Source of the DNA: JAJISG01 sp964347345
GTDB lineage: Archaea; Thermoplasmatota; Thermoplasmata; RBG-16-68-12; JAJISG01
Length of the DNA: 64,000 nt
Direction of reading: 5' to 3'
NCBI GenBank assembly: GCA_964347345.1
Contig: CAYFYB010000004.1
Coordinates: 15,919 to 79,918, forward strand
Shown here: positions 47,152 to 56,684 of the stretch, piece by piece
Layout of the letters: each line of letters starts with the position of its first letter
How positions within the stretch are numbered: the stretch's first letter is position 1
Notes under the pieces: generated by a model
Told to the model about the DNA's origin: nothing
The model's input: the letters and a program-made list of their open reading frames with translations, nothing else
The model's database searches: none
Program-made: the position numbers and the translations under genes

Positions 47152-50100
47152 ATGGGAATGCCGATTCGTGGTCATCAGCAGACAGATTTCTCGCTCGCCA
47201 GGGTCAGAAAGCATCTGCGGAAGGCCGTCCGAAACCTGAAGAGAGGGTTGCGGGATGATGCCAGGGAGAGCCTCCGCCGCGCCGTCGAGCATATTCCCGA
47301 GAGCGTTGAAACCTTCTCCCCCGATTTTGTCAGAGTCGTACTGTGGGCTTCGGAGGTGGCCCATGAGCTGGATGGATCCAACAGGTTGGCGGGCCTGCTG
47401 AGATCATACCTGAGCGAGCGTCCAGGGCATAGAGAGGCATGGCTATCCCTAGTCAGTCTCCTTAACGCCTCCGAGAGAGCAGAGGAGGCGATTATTGCCT
47501 GCGAGGAGGCAATAGACGCTATTCCGGAAGCCCAGGACTTGCTGGTTCTAAAGGGTGAACTCCTCTCCCGGGCGGGAAAGAAGGAGGAGGCAATAGAGGT
47601 GTTGTGGCAGGTGGCCAGCGGGGGCGGGCCCTGGCCTCGTGCCTGGAAGGCGCTCAAAGAACTGGAAGGGCCCTCCTCAAGGCTCTTCCTACTCAAAGGA
47701 ACCCGCTTGTATCGGGACGGCGACCTGTCAGGGTCCATGGGAGCCTTTGACCGCGCCATCAAGGAAGACCCCAGATGTGTTGATTCCCTCAAGGGGAAGG
47801 CTCGGATCCTGCTGGAGCAGGCTGACTGGGAGGGTGCCTACGGTTGCATAAACACCGCCATCGAGGTGAAGTCAACCCGCTCCGATCTGTGGGAGATGAA
47901 GGCCAAGGCCGAGGAGAGGCTGGGACATGCCGATGAGGCGATCAGATCTTTGCAGGTGAGCATCCGTTATCAGGCCGATAACGTGACTGCGATGAAGGAC
48001 CTGGGTCGACTTCTCCTCCAGGAGGGAAAGCACGAAGAGGCCATCTCGGTTTACGAGGAAGCCGGGGAGGCCGCATCGTCGGACACAGACCTGCTGGAGG
48101 GGTGGAGAACCTGCCTCAAGGCCCTCGGGCGGTGGGAGGAGTACCGCGAGGCCTGCCAAAAGCTCATGGAGTTACACCCAGAACGACAGGACCTGATCCT
48201 GGATGAGGCTGAGAGCTGGATACGTTCAGGTAACAAGGAGCAGGCGCTGGAACTCCTTGAGGAGGTCCTGCGGAATGAAATGGACCCGGAGGCGTTGAGG
48301 AAGACCGCCGCCCTCGCCACGGAGGCCCGGCTGTGGAGGACCGCCCTCGAGGCAAGTCAGAGGATGCTCCGTAGAAGCCACCGAGATCACCTGGGTCTTC
48401 GATGCAAGGCTTTCGCCCTCATTGGTCTCGATCGAAAGGAGGAGGCCCTCAAGGCACTGACCAAGGGAGCCAAGCTCTACGGAGACCTTGAGCTTTTGCG
48501 GACCAAGAAAGACACCCTGAGGTCGATGGGCCGCTGGAAGGATCTGTTTCATTGCTGCGAGGACATCGTGACCCTAGACCCAAAGGATGCGGCGACGTAC
48601 GTTGAGATGGCCGAGGCCGCAGCGGATCTGGGGAAGAACAGGCTTGCCCTGCACGTATGCGATCGGGGCCTGAAGGCGGTCCCAGGGACTGTCCATCTAA
48701 TGCTACTCAAGGCGGAGATCCTGTACGAGTCGCGAAGGTCAGGGGAGGCCCTCGGGGTCTACGGGGAGATCCTGGGCATCCAGAACGCAAACTTCGAGGC
48801 TCAGAAAGGTGTCGCCTCCTGCCTATATGAGCTCAGGTCCTTTGCAGAAGCCGAGGAGGCCTTCGAGAAGGCCCTTCATATCAGAGACGATCACGAGTGC
48901 TGGTACTACAGAGGTCAGTCCCTTCAGGAGCTGGGAAGGGGGAAGGAGGCCATTGAGTGCTTCGACAGGGCCCTCGGGCTGAAGGAGGAGGGCAAGTACT
49001 GGATGGCCAGGGGCAGGGCCCTCCTCCAGGCGGAACGGCTCCACGACGCCCTCTACTCCTTCGAGAGAGTTTTGGATGCAGAGCCCCAGGAGGATTCAGC
49101 AAGGCTGAAGAAGGCTGAGTGTCTCATGAGGCTCGGTGAGTATGAGCAGGCACTTCGGAGCCTCGATGAGACTACGAACCGGCATGGGGAGGACTGGGAC
49201 TACATCCACGCGAGGATACAGTGTCTGGAAGAGCTGGACCGGAAGAGGGATGCCTATCAAGCCTCGATCACCTTGACGCATGCCTATGAGAAGAACTCTC
49301 AGGCCTGGACCGTGAGGGCCGCTGCGGCTGCTAACCTGGGCCTGACGACGGAAGCCCTTGAGTGCCTTGAAGAGGCGTCCAAGCTCAGTCCCAGTGACCC
49401 CGAGCCGAGGCTGATGGAGGCCAAGCTCCTGCTTTCCATGGAGAACTACTACGAGGCTCTCCAGGCTTGCAGCGAGGTAACTGCCACCGACAGGGGAAAC
49501 CTGGAGGCAGTCGTGATCAGAGGCGATGCCTTCACCGGTCTCAACAGACATGAGGACGCCCTCCTGGCTTACAACGAGGCCCTTGCCCTCAGCCCTGGAG
49601 ATCTGGCGGCTTTGAGGGGGAGGGCAATGAGCCTGGCCCGCACAAAGAGGATGGAAGAGGCCCTCAGGAGCATCGAGGCTCTCCTGACCAAGCTGCCCCA
49701 CGATCCTTGGTCCCACTACTGGAAATCTCAGGTATTGGCGGAGGGAGGGAACTGGGAGGAAGCCCTGAGAAGCCTTAATCAGGCTCTCTACTACGGCGGC
49801 TCCAACCCCGTCATCCTTGCCCAGAAGGGGGTGGCCCTCATGCATCTCCAGAGATCTGATGAGGGGCTGAGGTTCGTAGAGGACGCTCTTTCTCACCACC
49901 CCGACGAGATTCCTCTGATCACTGCCAAGGCCTCTCTCCTCCTGGCCCTGGAAAAGCAACAGGAGGCCCTTCAGTTCGTTGAGGCAGCTCTCGTCGGCAA
50001 AGAGAAGGAGAAGGAAATCTGGCTCCTCAAGGCCGAGGCCCTGGAGGCTCTTCAGAGGTGGGACGAGGCCATGGAGGCGCTGAATCGAGCCTCCAGGGGC

Positions 50101-51195
50101 TCCACCCCATCCAGGGAAATCTGGCTCCGCCTCTCCTCTCTTCACCGAAATATGGAGCAGCCGGAAGCCGCCCTCGCGGCTTTTGACCAGGCTCTGGAGC
50201 TCGACCCAAGGGACCCTGGTCTCTGGAAGGAGCGAGCCCGGCTCTGCGAGTCCCTTGGGCGCTGGAAAGACGCCATTCACTCGTACAACGTCGCCCTTGA
50301 GGTGAGCCCGAAGGATATTGAATGCCTCTGCGCCATGGGCGGCGCTTATCTGGAACTGGGAGTGTATGAGAAGGCCCGGGACTCCTATCAAATGGCCCTA
50401 TCTCTAAACCCCACCTCAGAGGAGGCCCTGAGAGGGAGCAAGAAGGTGCAGGAGAGGCGGCGGGAGGAGAGAGTCGAGAGTTACGTCTGGCGAGTAATCG
50501 AGTTTGAAGCCGTAAACGCACGACCTGCCGGAAAGGAGGAGATATTCAAGTACTGTAACATCCCCGTGGACCTACTGGATGACGTCGCCGAATACGTGAA
50601 CGACCCGGAACCTTTGGACATTCTATCTCTCCCCGAGGGAGAGCTGAGGCGTCTGGAGATGCTCTCGAGGGATGTCTTCTCAATGACCTCAGATGAGGCC
50701 GTTGGCCTGCCCCGCTTGTCGCAGGTCGTGCAAGCTTGCCCACACTTGGAGTTGCACGAGGCGAGAAGAATCCTGGGCTACGTCAAGGGCGTGTTCGATC
50801 AGGAACCATCGGGGGAGCAGACTCCGGGCATGGATCGTCTCATGAGGCTGGCCCTTGAACTCCCGAGAGCCCAATGGAATGCTGTCTCACTGGCAAGGAA
50901 CCTAAGGATAGGAGCCTCCCAGGCCAAGAGACTCGAGGGGGCACTGTACATCTTCGAGCCTGATAGCGCGCTCGAGAGGGCAGAGCATCAGCCGCCCCCT
51001 GAACCCCCTTCGAGGATGGGCGATAGAGTCTGCAGGAAGCATCGAGCTGCAGGCATATACCAGCACTTCTGCGGTCAGTACCTCTGCAGCGCCTGCATCG
51101 TTGGAGGGAGGTGTCCAGTGTGTCGTCATCCCGTCTCTGGCTCCGTCGGAGGGTTTGGGGAGACGGGCCATGATATGCGCAGGGACAGCCTTTAG
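47152..51195 (+). CDS. Very large TPR protein with C-terminal B-box-like zinc finger
   Basis: 1347 residues. Residues about 15-1100 are nearly continuous TPR-type helical pairs of about 34 residues, with recurring ALxxxxxALxLxPxD and EALxxYxxALxL segments. Then comes a helical region (about 1105-1275), and near 1291-1327 a Cys/His cluster C-x2-H-x10-C-x4-C-x2-C-x5-C-x2-C, resembling a B-box or RING-like finger. The whole looks like a cytoplasmic scaffold. A TATA box CCTTATAGC (47116-47123) fits ATG 47152. The SWIM-like gene converges on it, overlapping by 4 nt. The partner it organises is unknown. Confidence 0.85.
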   Translation: MGMPIRGHQQTDFSLARVRKHLRKAVRNLKRGLRDDARESLRRAVEHIPESVETFSPDFVRVVLWASEVAHELDGSNRLAGLLRSYLSERPGHREAWLSLVSLLNASERAEEAIIACEEAIDAIPEAQDLLVLKGELLSRAGKKEEAIEVLWQVASGGGPWPRAWKALKELEGPSSRLFLLKGTRLYRDGDLSGSMGAFDRAIKEDPRCVDSLKGKARILLEQADWEGAYGCINTAIEVKSTRSDLWEMKAKAEERLGHADEAIRSLQVSIRYQADNVTAMKDLGRLLLQEGKHEEAISVYEEAGEAASSDTDLLEGWRTCLKALGRWEEYREACQKLMELHPERQDLILDEAESWIRSGNKEQALELLEEVLRNEMDPEALRKTAALATEARLWRTALEASQRMLRRSHRDHLGLRCKAFALIGLDRKEEALKALTKGAKLYGDLELLRTKKDTLRSMGRWKDLFHCCEDIVTLDPKDAATYVEMAEAAADLGKNRLALHVCDRGLKAVPGTVHLMLLKAEILYESRRSGEALGVYGEILGIQNANFEAQKGVASCLYELRSFAEAEEAFEKALHIRDDHECWYYRGQSLQELGRGKEAIECFDRALGLKEEGKYWMARGRALLQAERLHDALYSFERVLDAEPQEDSARLKKAECLMRLGEYEQALRSLDETTNRHGEDWDYIHARIQCLEELDRKRDAYQASITLTHAYEKNSQAWTVRAAAAANLGLTTEALECLEEASKLSPSDPEPRLMEAKLLLSMENYYEALQACSEVTATDRGNLEAVVIRGDAFTGLNRHEDALLAYNEALALSPGDLAALRGRAMSLARTKRMEEALRSIEALLTKLPHDPWSHYWKSQVLAEGGNWEEALRSLNQALYYGGSNPVILAQKGVALMHLQRSDEGLRFVEDALSHHPDEIPLITAKASLLLALEKQQEALQFVEAALVGKEKEKEIWLLKAEALEALQRWDEAMEALNRASRGSTPSREIWLRLSSLHRNMEQPEAALAAFDQALELDPRDPGLWKERARLCESLGRWKDAIHSYNVALEVSPKDIECLCAMGGAYLELGVYEKARDSYQMALSLNPTSEEALRGSKKVQERRREERVESYVWRVIEFEAVNARPAGKEEIFKYCNIPVDLLDDVAEYVNDPEPLDILSLPEGELRRLEMLSRDVFSMTSDEAVGLPRLSQVVQACPHLELHEARRILGYVKGVFDQEPSGEQTPGMDRLMRLALELPRAQWNAVSLARNLRIGASQAKRLEGALYIFEPDSALERAEHQPPPEPPSRMGDRVCRKHRAAGIYQHFCGQYLCSACIVGGRCPVCRHPVSGSVGGFGETGHDMRRDSL

Positions 51196-51818
51196 ACCGT
51201 GGATTCTCCCGTCTGAAAGATCCACCTGTCCCTCTCCATCACCAGCCTTCTCAAGAACTCCAGGGCCTCGACCTCCGAGAGCTTCAGGAAGGCGGCGCCG
51301 ACGTGCTTGCAGAACAAGCCTCCTGCGGAGCGCCTCTCCCAGTCGGGGCAGCTGTGGACGATTCTCTTGTCCCCAAGGTCCAGCCTGACTGAATACCCCT
51401 TCACGTCCCCCTTGATCATGTCCCCTTTCCTGGACACCGACACCTCAGAGATTTTCAGGGCCCGCTTCAGCCTGTCCCTCCCCAGGAAGAAGGTGAGGAG
51501 GTCCTCCAGGCCCATGTCCTCCAGGTCTTTGTCGAAGGGTACCCGTCGGTCCTCCAGGCTCCTCCCTTCCACAACACCGAACTTCAGGAGGGCCTGGCCA
51601 ATCCTCCAGTCTATATACTGCTGTTCCTCGTCCGTGTACTTCACGCGGTTCTCCGGTTTGTCAAAGTATCTTCGAGCTGCTCTCGCGTGAAAGGGTGTGT
51701 GGACAGGGTACTTCCAGTTGGCGGGATCGGCGTAGTGCTTAGGATCCCTGGGATAGCCCTCCGGCGGGCCTTCACGACCGTCAGGCTTGCGCTCCGGGAC
51801 CTTCCCCACGGTCATCAT
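51192..51818 (-). CDS. SWIM-like zinc-finger protein
   Basis: 208 residues. The C-terminal part resembles a SWIM zinc finger: HSCPDWERRSAGGLFCKH. The usual CxC...CxH is present only as C-x-D...C-x-H, one ligand being replaced by Asp. The N-terminal region (KYPVHTPFHARAARRYFDK and YIDWRIGQALLKFG) is a helical domain I do not recognise with certainty. SWIM proteins usually bind DNA or protein partners. It is transcribed towards the TPR gene and overlaps it by 4 nt. Confidence 0.7.
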   Translation of the reverse strand: MMTVGKVPERKPDGREGPPEGYPRDPKHYADPANWKYPVHTPFHARAARRYFDKPENRVKYTDEEQQYIDWRIGQALLKFGVVEGRSLEDRRVPFDKDLEDMGLEDLLTFFLGRDRLKRALKISEVSVSRKGDMIKGDVKGYSVRLDLGDKRIVHSCPDWERRSAGGLFCKHVGAAFLKLSEVEALEFLRRLVMERDRWIFQTGESTV

Positions 51819-51911
51819 AACCTGATTGACACCAGAGAATATGTAGGTTGGGCCGGTCCTGGCTCTCTGACGGAAGCATCTTGCCCCAAGGAGGCTCGAT
51901 GGAGTCCTACC

Positions 51912-53057
51912 TCACCCGTGGCCCAAGATCTCACGAGCTATGACCAGCCTCTGAATCTCGCTGGTTCCCTCCCCGATCTCGCAGAGCTTGGCGTCCCTGA
52001 ACATCCTCTCCACCGGGTAATCCTTGATGAACCCATATCCTCCGTGGATCTGCAGGGCCTTGGTGGTCACCTTCATGGCGGTCTCGGATGCATACAGCTT
52101 TGCCATGGAGGCCTCCTTCTTGTAGCGGAGGCCGGCGTCCTTGAGGTGGGCCGCTCGATAGACCAGGAGGCGGGTGGCCTCAATATGGGTCGCCATGTCT
52201 GCCAGCATGAACTGGATGGCCTGAAAGTTGGAGATGGGCTGTCCGAACTGCTCTCGCTCCTGGGAGTAGACCATGGCCTCGTCCAGGGCACCCTGGGCTA
52301 TGCCCAGGGCCATGGCGGCGATGCTGATCCGGCCTCCATCCAGAATGGCGAGGGCGTCCCCATAACCCTGATTCATCTCGCCAAGGAGACTCTCCTCAGG
52401 CAGTCGGCAATCCTCCAGAATGACCTGAGAGGTGGCGGAGGCTCGAACGCCCAGCTTGTCCTCCTCCTTACCAACGGCGAGCCCGGGAGTCCCCTTCTCT
52501 GCGACGAAGGCGCTTATGCCCCTGGAGCCCTTGGACGGTTCTGTCATGGCCATGATGACGAGGACGTCGGCGTGAGGGGCGTTGGTGCAGAAGTTCTTGA
52601 CGCCCTTGAGAACCCATTGGTTGCCCTCTCTGACGGCCCTCGACCGCATTGCGGAGGCATCTGAGCCCGACCATGGCTCCGTGAGGGCCCATGCTCCAAT
52701 GAACTCCCCCGTGGACAGCTTGGGCAGATAGGCCCTCTTCTGCTCATCGTTCCCAGCCAGCAGGACGTGAGACGTGCAGAGAGAGTTGTGGGCTGCCATG
52801 ATAAGGGCGTGGGATCCATCTACCCTGGCGATCTCCTCCACGGCGATGCAGTAGGAGATGGTATCGGTTAGGTTCCCCCCGTACTCCTCAGGGACCACCA
52901 TCCCCAAGAGGCCAAGACGCCCCATCTCTCTAACGGTCTCGAGGGGGAAGCTGGCCATGGCATCCAGCTCTCGGGCAATGGGCCTGATCTTCTGCTCGGC
53001 GAAGTCTCTGACCGTTCGCCGGATGAGTTCGTGCTCCTCCTTCAGCTCAAGCTTCAT
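51912..53057 (-). CDS. Acyl-CoA dehydrogenase
   Basis: About 381 residues. ACAD motifs: ALTEPWSGSDA (FAD contact), the FxxxKxFCTNA-like region, REQFGQPISNFQAIQF, QIHGGYGFIKDYPVER, and IGEGTSEIQ holding the likely catalytic Glu. The flavoenzyme introduces a 2,3 double bond into acyl-CoA and passes electrons to ETF or ferredoxin. Start at ATG 53057 with AGGTGG just before, rather than GTG 53063. It lies on the opposite strand to the thiolase cluster; short- or branched-chain acyl-CoA is likely. Confidence 0.93.
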   Translation of the reverse strand: MKLELKEEHELIRRTVRDFAEQKIRPIARELDAMASFPLETVREMGRLGLLGMVVPEEYGGNLTDTISYCIAVEEIARVDGSHALIMAAHNSLCTSHVLLAGNDEQKRAYLPKLSTGEFIGAWALTEPWSGSDASAMRSRAVREGNQWVLKGVKNFCTNAPHADVLVIMAMTEPSKGSRGISAFVAEKGTPGLAVGKEEDKLGVRASATSQVILEDCRLPEESLLGEMNQGYGDALAILDGGRISIAAMALGIAQGALDEAMVYSQEREQFGQPISNFQAIQFMLADMATHIEATRLLVYRAAHLKDAGLRYKKEASMAKLYASETAMKVTTKALQIHGGYGFIKDYPVERMFRDAKLCEIGEGTSEIQRLVIAREILGHG

Positions 53058-53102
53058 ATCCACCTACCCAAAGGCCCGTCATTCCATGAACCTTTTGAAC
53101 TA

Positions 53103-53663
53103 TCAGCCCTCGGCCTTTCGGGCTTTGCGTCGGTCTCCTAGGGTGGAGAGGACAGACCTGACTTCCCTGTAGATGTCGAGAACGGCCTGTCTCTCCTCCT
53201 CCACATATCTAAGGATTGCTTGATAGTCCCCCTTCTTGTACAGGGCCGGAACGACGCCGCTCCACTCCTTCTGGGTGAAGGACGTCAGGCTGGAGCCCTC
53301 GAACCTTCCCCTATTCATTAGGACGAGCACGGGCCAGATGTCCAGCATGGGTTTTCTGAAGAAGTAGTACTTCAGCTGGGGCGGCTGCCAGGATATGAGC
53401 TTGTGTCTCTCAGCCCTCTCCACCACGAAGGTGATGTCGAAGGTGAGCCTGTTGCCGATAGGCACGAAGTCCCAGCTCACCTCCATCAGGCCCTTGTCGA
53501 GGATCATGCGCAGGATCTCCTTCTCTCCCCACTCCCACTCCGCCAGGATATTGAAGTTACCCACCGGTTCCCCGTCCTCAAGCTGCTGGTACTGGACGGT
53601 CACAATCCTGTCTTGGAGTGGGTCCTCCCCCTCCGTCTCGACGTCAAAGTAGTACTCCGTCAC
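53103..53663 (-). CDS. Predicted RNase H-like (DEDD) exonuclease domain protein
   Basis: About 186 residues. It begins VTEYYFDVETEGEDPLQDRIVTVQYQQL, a DEDD-type exonuclease first motif (DVE), followed by ILAEWEWGEKEIL and NRLTFDITFVVERA, which could give the other acidic residues. The GTG start at 53663 is about 30 nt after the TATA box TTCTAAATACG on the reverse strand, which predicts a leaderless mRNA; the frame upstream is then promoter. The family is an archaeal exonuclease-like group whose substrate is unknown. Confidence 0.75.
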   Translation of the reverse strand: MTEYYFDVETEGEDPLQDRIVTVQYQQLEDGEPVGNFNILAEWEWGEKEILRMILDKGLMEVSWDFVPIGNRLTFDITFVVERAERHKLISWQPPQLKYYFFRKPMLDIWPVLVLMNRGRFEGSSLTSFTQKEWSGVVPALYKKGDYQAILRYVEEERQAVLDIYREVRSVLSTLGDRRKARKAEG

Positions 53664-53826
53664 TGATGAAGGATTGGCAGGTTCGTATTTAGAATTATTC
53701 GGCTGCAAGCAGCCCTCGCGCATGGCTGTGGCCTGGAGGAAGGCTGAACCTGTTCAAGGCGTTGGATGAAGCATAGCCACCAGTTTCGATGCGCGAAAGG
53801 AAGTTATTTATCAGGAGAGCCCTTCC

Positions 53827-53865
53827 ATGAGCCGCTACACGTTCTCCGGGGAGAAGGATGACTAG
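53827..53865 (+). other. Possible 12-codon leader peptide upstream of the thiolase operon
   Basis: ATG 53827 to TAG 53865 encodes MSRYTFSGEKDD. It begins about 21 nt after the TATA-like GTTATTTATC, i.e. near the expected TSS, and its end overlaps the thiolase start at 53858. It could couple or attenuate translation, or be chance. Confidence 0.3.
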
Positions 53866-55006
53866 GGTTGCCATCGTGGGCATCGGGCGAGTGGGATTTA
53901 CACCCGAGAGCCACAAGTTCTCCTGGAAGGAGCTGATGTTCGAGGCCGCCCTCAAGGCCTACGAGGACGCGGGCGTCAATCCTCGGAGCGACGTAGACAG
54001 CTTCATTACATGTGCTGAGGACTACTGGGAAGGCTTCTCTATATTCGACGAGTTCACTCCCGATCAACTGGGCGGTGTCCTCCGTCCCGTCTGCACCGTA
54101 ACAGGAGATGCGATTTGTGGACTGGCGTCGGCTTTCATGCAAATCACAGCGGGTCTCTTTCAGGTGGTGGCGGTGGAGGCCCACAGCAAGGCTTCGGACC
54201 TGTTGAGCTATGAGGGCGTCGTCACCCACGCCTTTGACCCAACCTACAACAAGCCTCTGGACGGCCACCCCTTCTTCCTGGCGGGCCTGGAGATGAGCGC
54301 GTTTCTGGGCGATGGGGAGAACACCGAAATGGATTGCGCTGAGGTTGTAAGAAAGAACAAGGGGAATGCCCTGGTGAACGAGGCGGCCAGCTACGGCGAG
54401 AAGATAACGGCCGAGGAGGTCATGGGTTCGGAGCCCCTCTTCAGGCCCCTCAAGGCGGCCGACGTCAGCCCTCTCGCCGATGGTTCCATCGTGGTGGTCT
54501 TAGCCTCGGAGGAGAGGGCACGCCAGCTGACGGATCAGCCGGTATGGATCAAGGGAATTGGCTGGGCCTCTGACAGCCCTTGGCTGGAGACCAGAGAGAT
54601 GCGAGAGGCAGTGTACGCGAGAGTCGCAGCCCGTCAGGCCTACGAGATGGCCAGGATTGACCGGCCCAGGCGACAGATAAAGTTGGCGGAGGTGGACGAT
54701 CGCTTCTCCTTCAAGGAGCTGCAGCACCTGGAGGCCCTTGCGCTATCGGGGGGCTATAGGGCGGGACAGCTTCTCAAGGATGGCTATTACGAGTCTTCAG
54801 GCGCATTGCCTGTGAATCCGTCCGGTGGTTCCCTGGGGGTGGGGAACCTCCTCGAGGCTTCCGGGCTTTTCCGGGTCATGGAGGTGGTCAGCCAGATTAA
54901 GGGCGCCGCGGGAGAACACCAGGTGGAGGACGCCGCCATGGGCGTGGCCCAGTCTTGGAGGGGGGTGCCGACTGCCTCTGGCGGGGTCGTAGTTCTGGAG
55001 GGCTGA
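53858..55006 (+). CDS. Thiolase-superfamily protein 1 (SCP2-thiolase-like)
   Basis: 382 residues of the thiolase fold: VAIVGIGRVGFTP at the start, a candidate nucleophile Cys in DAICGLASA near residue 88, and NPSGGSLGVGNLLEASG at the end of the domain. Where thiolases carry GHP the sequence has VGN. It stands 1 nt before a second homologue and is followed by two DUF35 proteins. That arrangement resembles both archaeal thiolase/DUF35 complexes and the Ltp2/ChsH2 retro-aldolases. Whether it forms C-C bonds or breaks them is not settled. Confidence 0.85.
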   Translation: MTRVAIVGIGRVGFTPESHKFSWKELMFEAALKAYEDAGVNPRSDVDSFITCAEDYWEGFSIFDEFTPDQLGGVLRPVCTVTGDAICGLASAFMQITAGLFQVVAVEAHSKASDLLSYEGVVTHAFDPTYNKPLDGHPFFLAGLEMSAFLGDGENTEMDCAEVVRKNKGNALVNEAASYGEKITAEEVMGSEPLFRPLKAADVSPLADGSIVVVLASEERARQLTDQPVWIKGIGWASDSPWLETREMREAVYARVAARQAYEMARIDRPRRQIKLAEVDDRFSFKELQHLEALALSGGYRAGQLLKDGYYESSGALPVNPSGGSLGVGNLLEASGLFRVMEVVSQIKGAAGEHQVEDAAMGVAQSWRGVPTASGGVVVLEG

Positions 55007-55007
55007 C

Positions 55008-56168
55008 ATGAGGAAGGTGGCCGTAATCGGAGCCGGTATGACCCTCTTCAGGCGACGTCTGCTGGAAACGGGCAAGGAGATGTGTTATCAGGCCGCCCGA
55101 ATGGCCCTGGACGAAGCTGGTATGGAGCTGGGTCAGGTGGATGCAGTGGTCACAGGGTCCGCCCCCGACGCCTTTGATGGCGTTCACATGAAGGGGGAAT
55201 ACCTCTGCGACGGGGCTGGAGGTGTCCGGCGGCGTTACATGCGTGTGTTCACGGGCGGGGGTACTGGGTGCTTCTCTCCCATAGCAGGCTGGTGGCATGT
55301 GGCTTCCGGCATGGCCGACGTATGCCTGGTGGTCAACGAGGAAAAGATGTCATCCTGTCATCCGCACCCCCAGTCCGCCTTTGCCCACATCTGGGACCCC
55401 ATCCTGGAGAGGCCTCTAAGACCGAACCTGGTGTGGATCTTCGCCATGGAGATGAACAGGTACATGACTGTCCACAAGGTGAAGAAGGAGGACATAGCCC
55501 TCGTCGCAGTCAAGAACAAGAGAAACGCCGTGGACCACCCCTGCGCTCAGCTGGCGGATCCCCATATCACTGTGGAGGACGTCCTGGGCTCGGAGGTCAT
55601 GGCTTGGCCCGTCCAGAGGCTAGATATCAGCCCGCCGAGCGATGGGGCCTCGGCTCTGGTCCTGGTCAGCGAGGACATCGCCCGGAGGTACAGCGAGACG
55701 CCCGTATGGATATCGGGTGTGGGATGGTGCATCGACTCGACCATGTGGACCAACAGGGACCTCTACTTTCCCGAGTACCTGGCCAGGGCGGCCAAGATGG
55801 CCTATGGGATGGCCAAGATCGAGAACCCCAGGAGGGATGTGGACGTGGTGGAGCCATACGACCCCTTCGACTACAAGGAGCTGCATCACATGGAGGGCCT
55901 CCTTCTGTGCGGAAAGGGCGAGGCCCCCAAGCTCACCAGGGAAGGGGTGACGCAGAGGGATGGTGAGTTGCCCACGTGCCCCTCGGGCGGCCTCCTGGGG
56001 GTCGGCAATCCCATCGCTGCTACCATGGGCATCAAGGCAGGGGAGATATACTGGCAGCTGGCGGGAAAGGCCGGGAAGAGACAGGTTCCAGGGAGCCCCC
56101 AGGTGGGGGTGTGTCAAGCCTGGGGTGACCTGATGCAGTTCTCCAGCGTCATGGTGATGAGGGCGTGA
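55008..56168 (+). CDS. Thiolase-superfamily protein 2 (SCP2-thiolase-like)
   Basis: 386 residues. VAVIGAGMTLF, a Gly-rich segment TGGGTGCFSPIAGWW with a candidate Cys near 88, and PSGGLLGVGNPIAATMG, again with VGN in place of GHP. It is related to the preceding protein and may pair with it. The following DUF35 gene overlaps its stop by 4 nt (GTGA). The likely substrate is an acyl-CoA; the acyl-CoA dehydrogenase nearby fits. Confidence 0.85.
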   Translation: MRKVAVIGAGMTLFRRRLLETGKEMCYQAARMALDEAGMELGQVDAVVTGSAPDAFDGVHMKGEYLCDGAGGVRRRYMRVFTGGGTGCFSPIAGWWHVASGMADVCLVVNEEKMSSCHPHPQSAFAHIWDPILERPLRPNLVWIFAMEMNRYMTVHKVKKEDIALVAVKNKRNAVDHPCAQLADPHITVEDVLGSEVMAWPVQRLDISPPSDGASALVLVSEDIARRYSETPVWISGVGWCIDSTMWTNRDLYFPEYLARAAKMAYGMAKIENPRRDVDVVEPYDPFDYKELHHMEGLLLCGKGEAPKLTREGVTQRDGELPTCPSGGLLGVGNPIAATMGIKAGEIYWQLAGKAGKRQVPGSPQVGVCQAWGDLMQFSSVMVMRA

Positions 56169-56683
56169 TACAGGTGATAGGGAGGAAGTGGCCCGGGACG
56201 CCGTTGGAGGCCTCTGATATCGAGGAGGGCAGGGTTTCGACGACGGAATGGCGGCCCGAGGCCAAGTACGCTTGGAGCGCCGGTGAGTCCATGACCCGGT
56301 TCCTTGAAGAGCTGAAGGAGGGGAGACTGGTCGGGAGAAAGTGCGACAAGTGTGGCAGGATTCTCTTTCCGCCCCGTTCCTTCTGCGAGCAGTGTTTTGT
56401 CAGGACAGGGGATTTCGTCCAGCTCCAAGACACGGGCACTGTGGAGACCTACTCCATATCGCACATCGACACCGACGCCCGGAGGCTGAAGAAGCCCATC
56501 TTCGTGGGAGTCATATCCATCGATGGCGCCTCGGAAATGATGGGACTCATGCACTACCTGGGCGAGGTGGGGGAGGAGGATATCTCCATCGGCATGCGGG
56601 TGAAAGCCGTATGGAAGCCCAAGAAGGAGAGGGAAGGAGCCGTCACCGACATCAAGTACTTCAAACCCGCGGGGGAGGATTGA
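56165..56683 (+). CDS. DUF35 (zinc ribbon/OB-fold) acyl-CoA partner protein 1
   Basis: 172 residues. The zinc ribbon has CDKCGRILFPPRSFCEQC near residues 60-78, followed by an OB-fold with the usual GTVETYS and FVGVISIDG. DUF35 proteins assist thiolases and related enzymes by binding the CoA substrate. The GTG start overlaps the stop of thiolase 2 and the next gene starts 1 nt after the stop. Confidence 0.88.
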   Translation: MIQVIGRKWPGTPLEASDIEEGRVSTTEWRPEAKYAWSAGESMTRFLEELKEGRLVGRKCDKCGRILFPPRSFCEQCFVRTGDFVQLQDTGTVETYSISHIDTDARRLKKPIFVGVISIDGASEMMGLMHYLGEVGEEDISIGMRVKAVWKPKKEREGAVTDIKYFKPAGED

Positions 56684-56684
56684 G

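Noticed and set aside
49096..50391. 431-codon reverse frame opposite the TPR gene
   Set aside because: The plus strand encodes a continuous TPR protein; the reverse product is low in structure and resembles no family.
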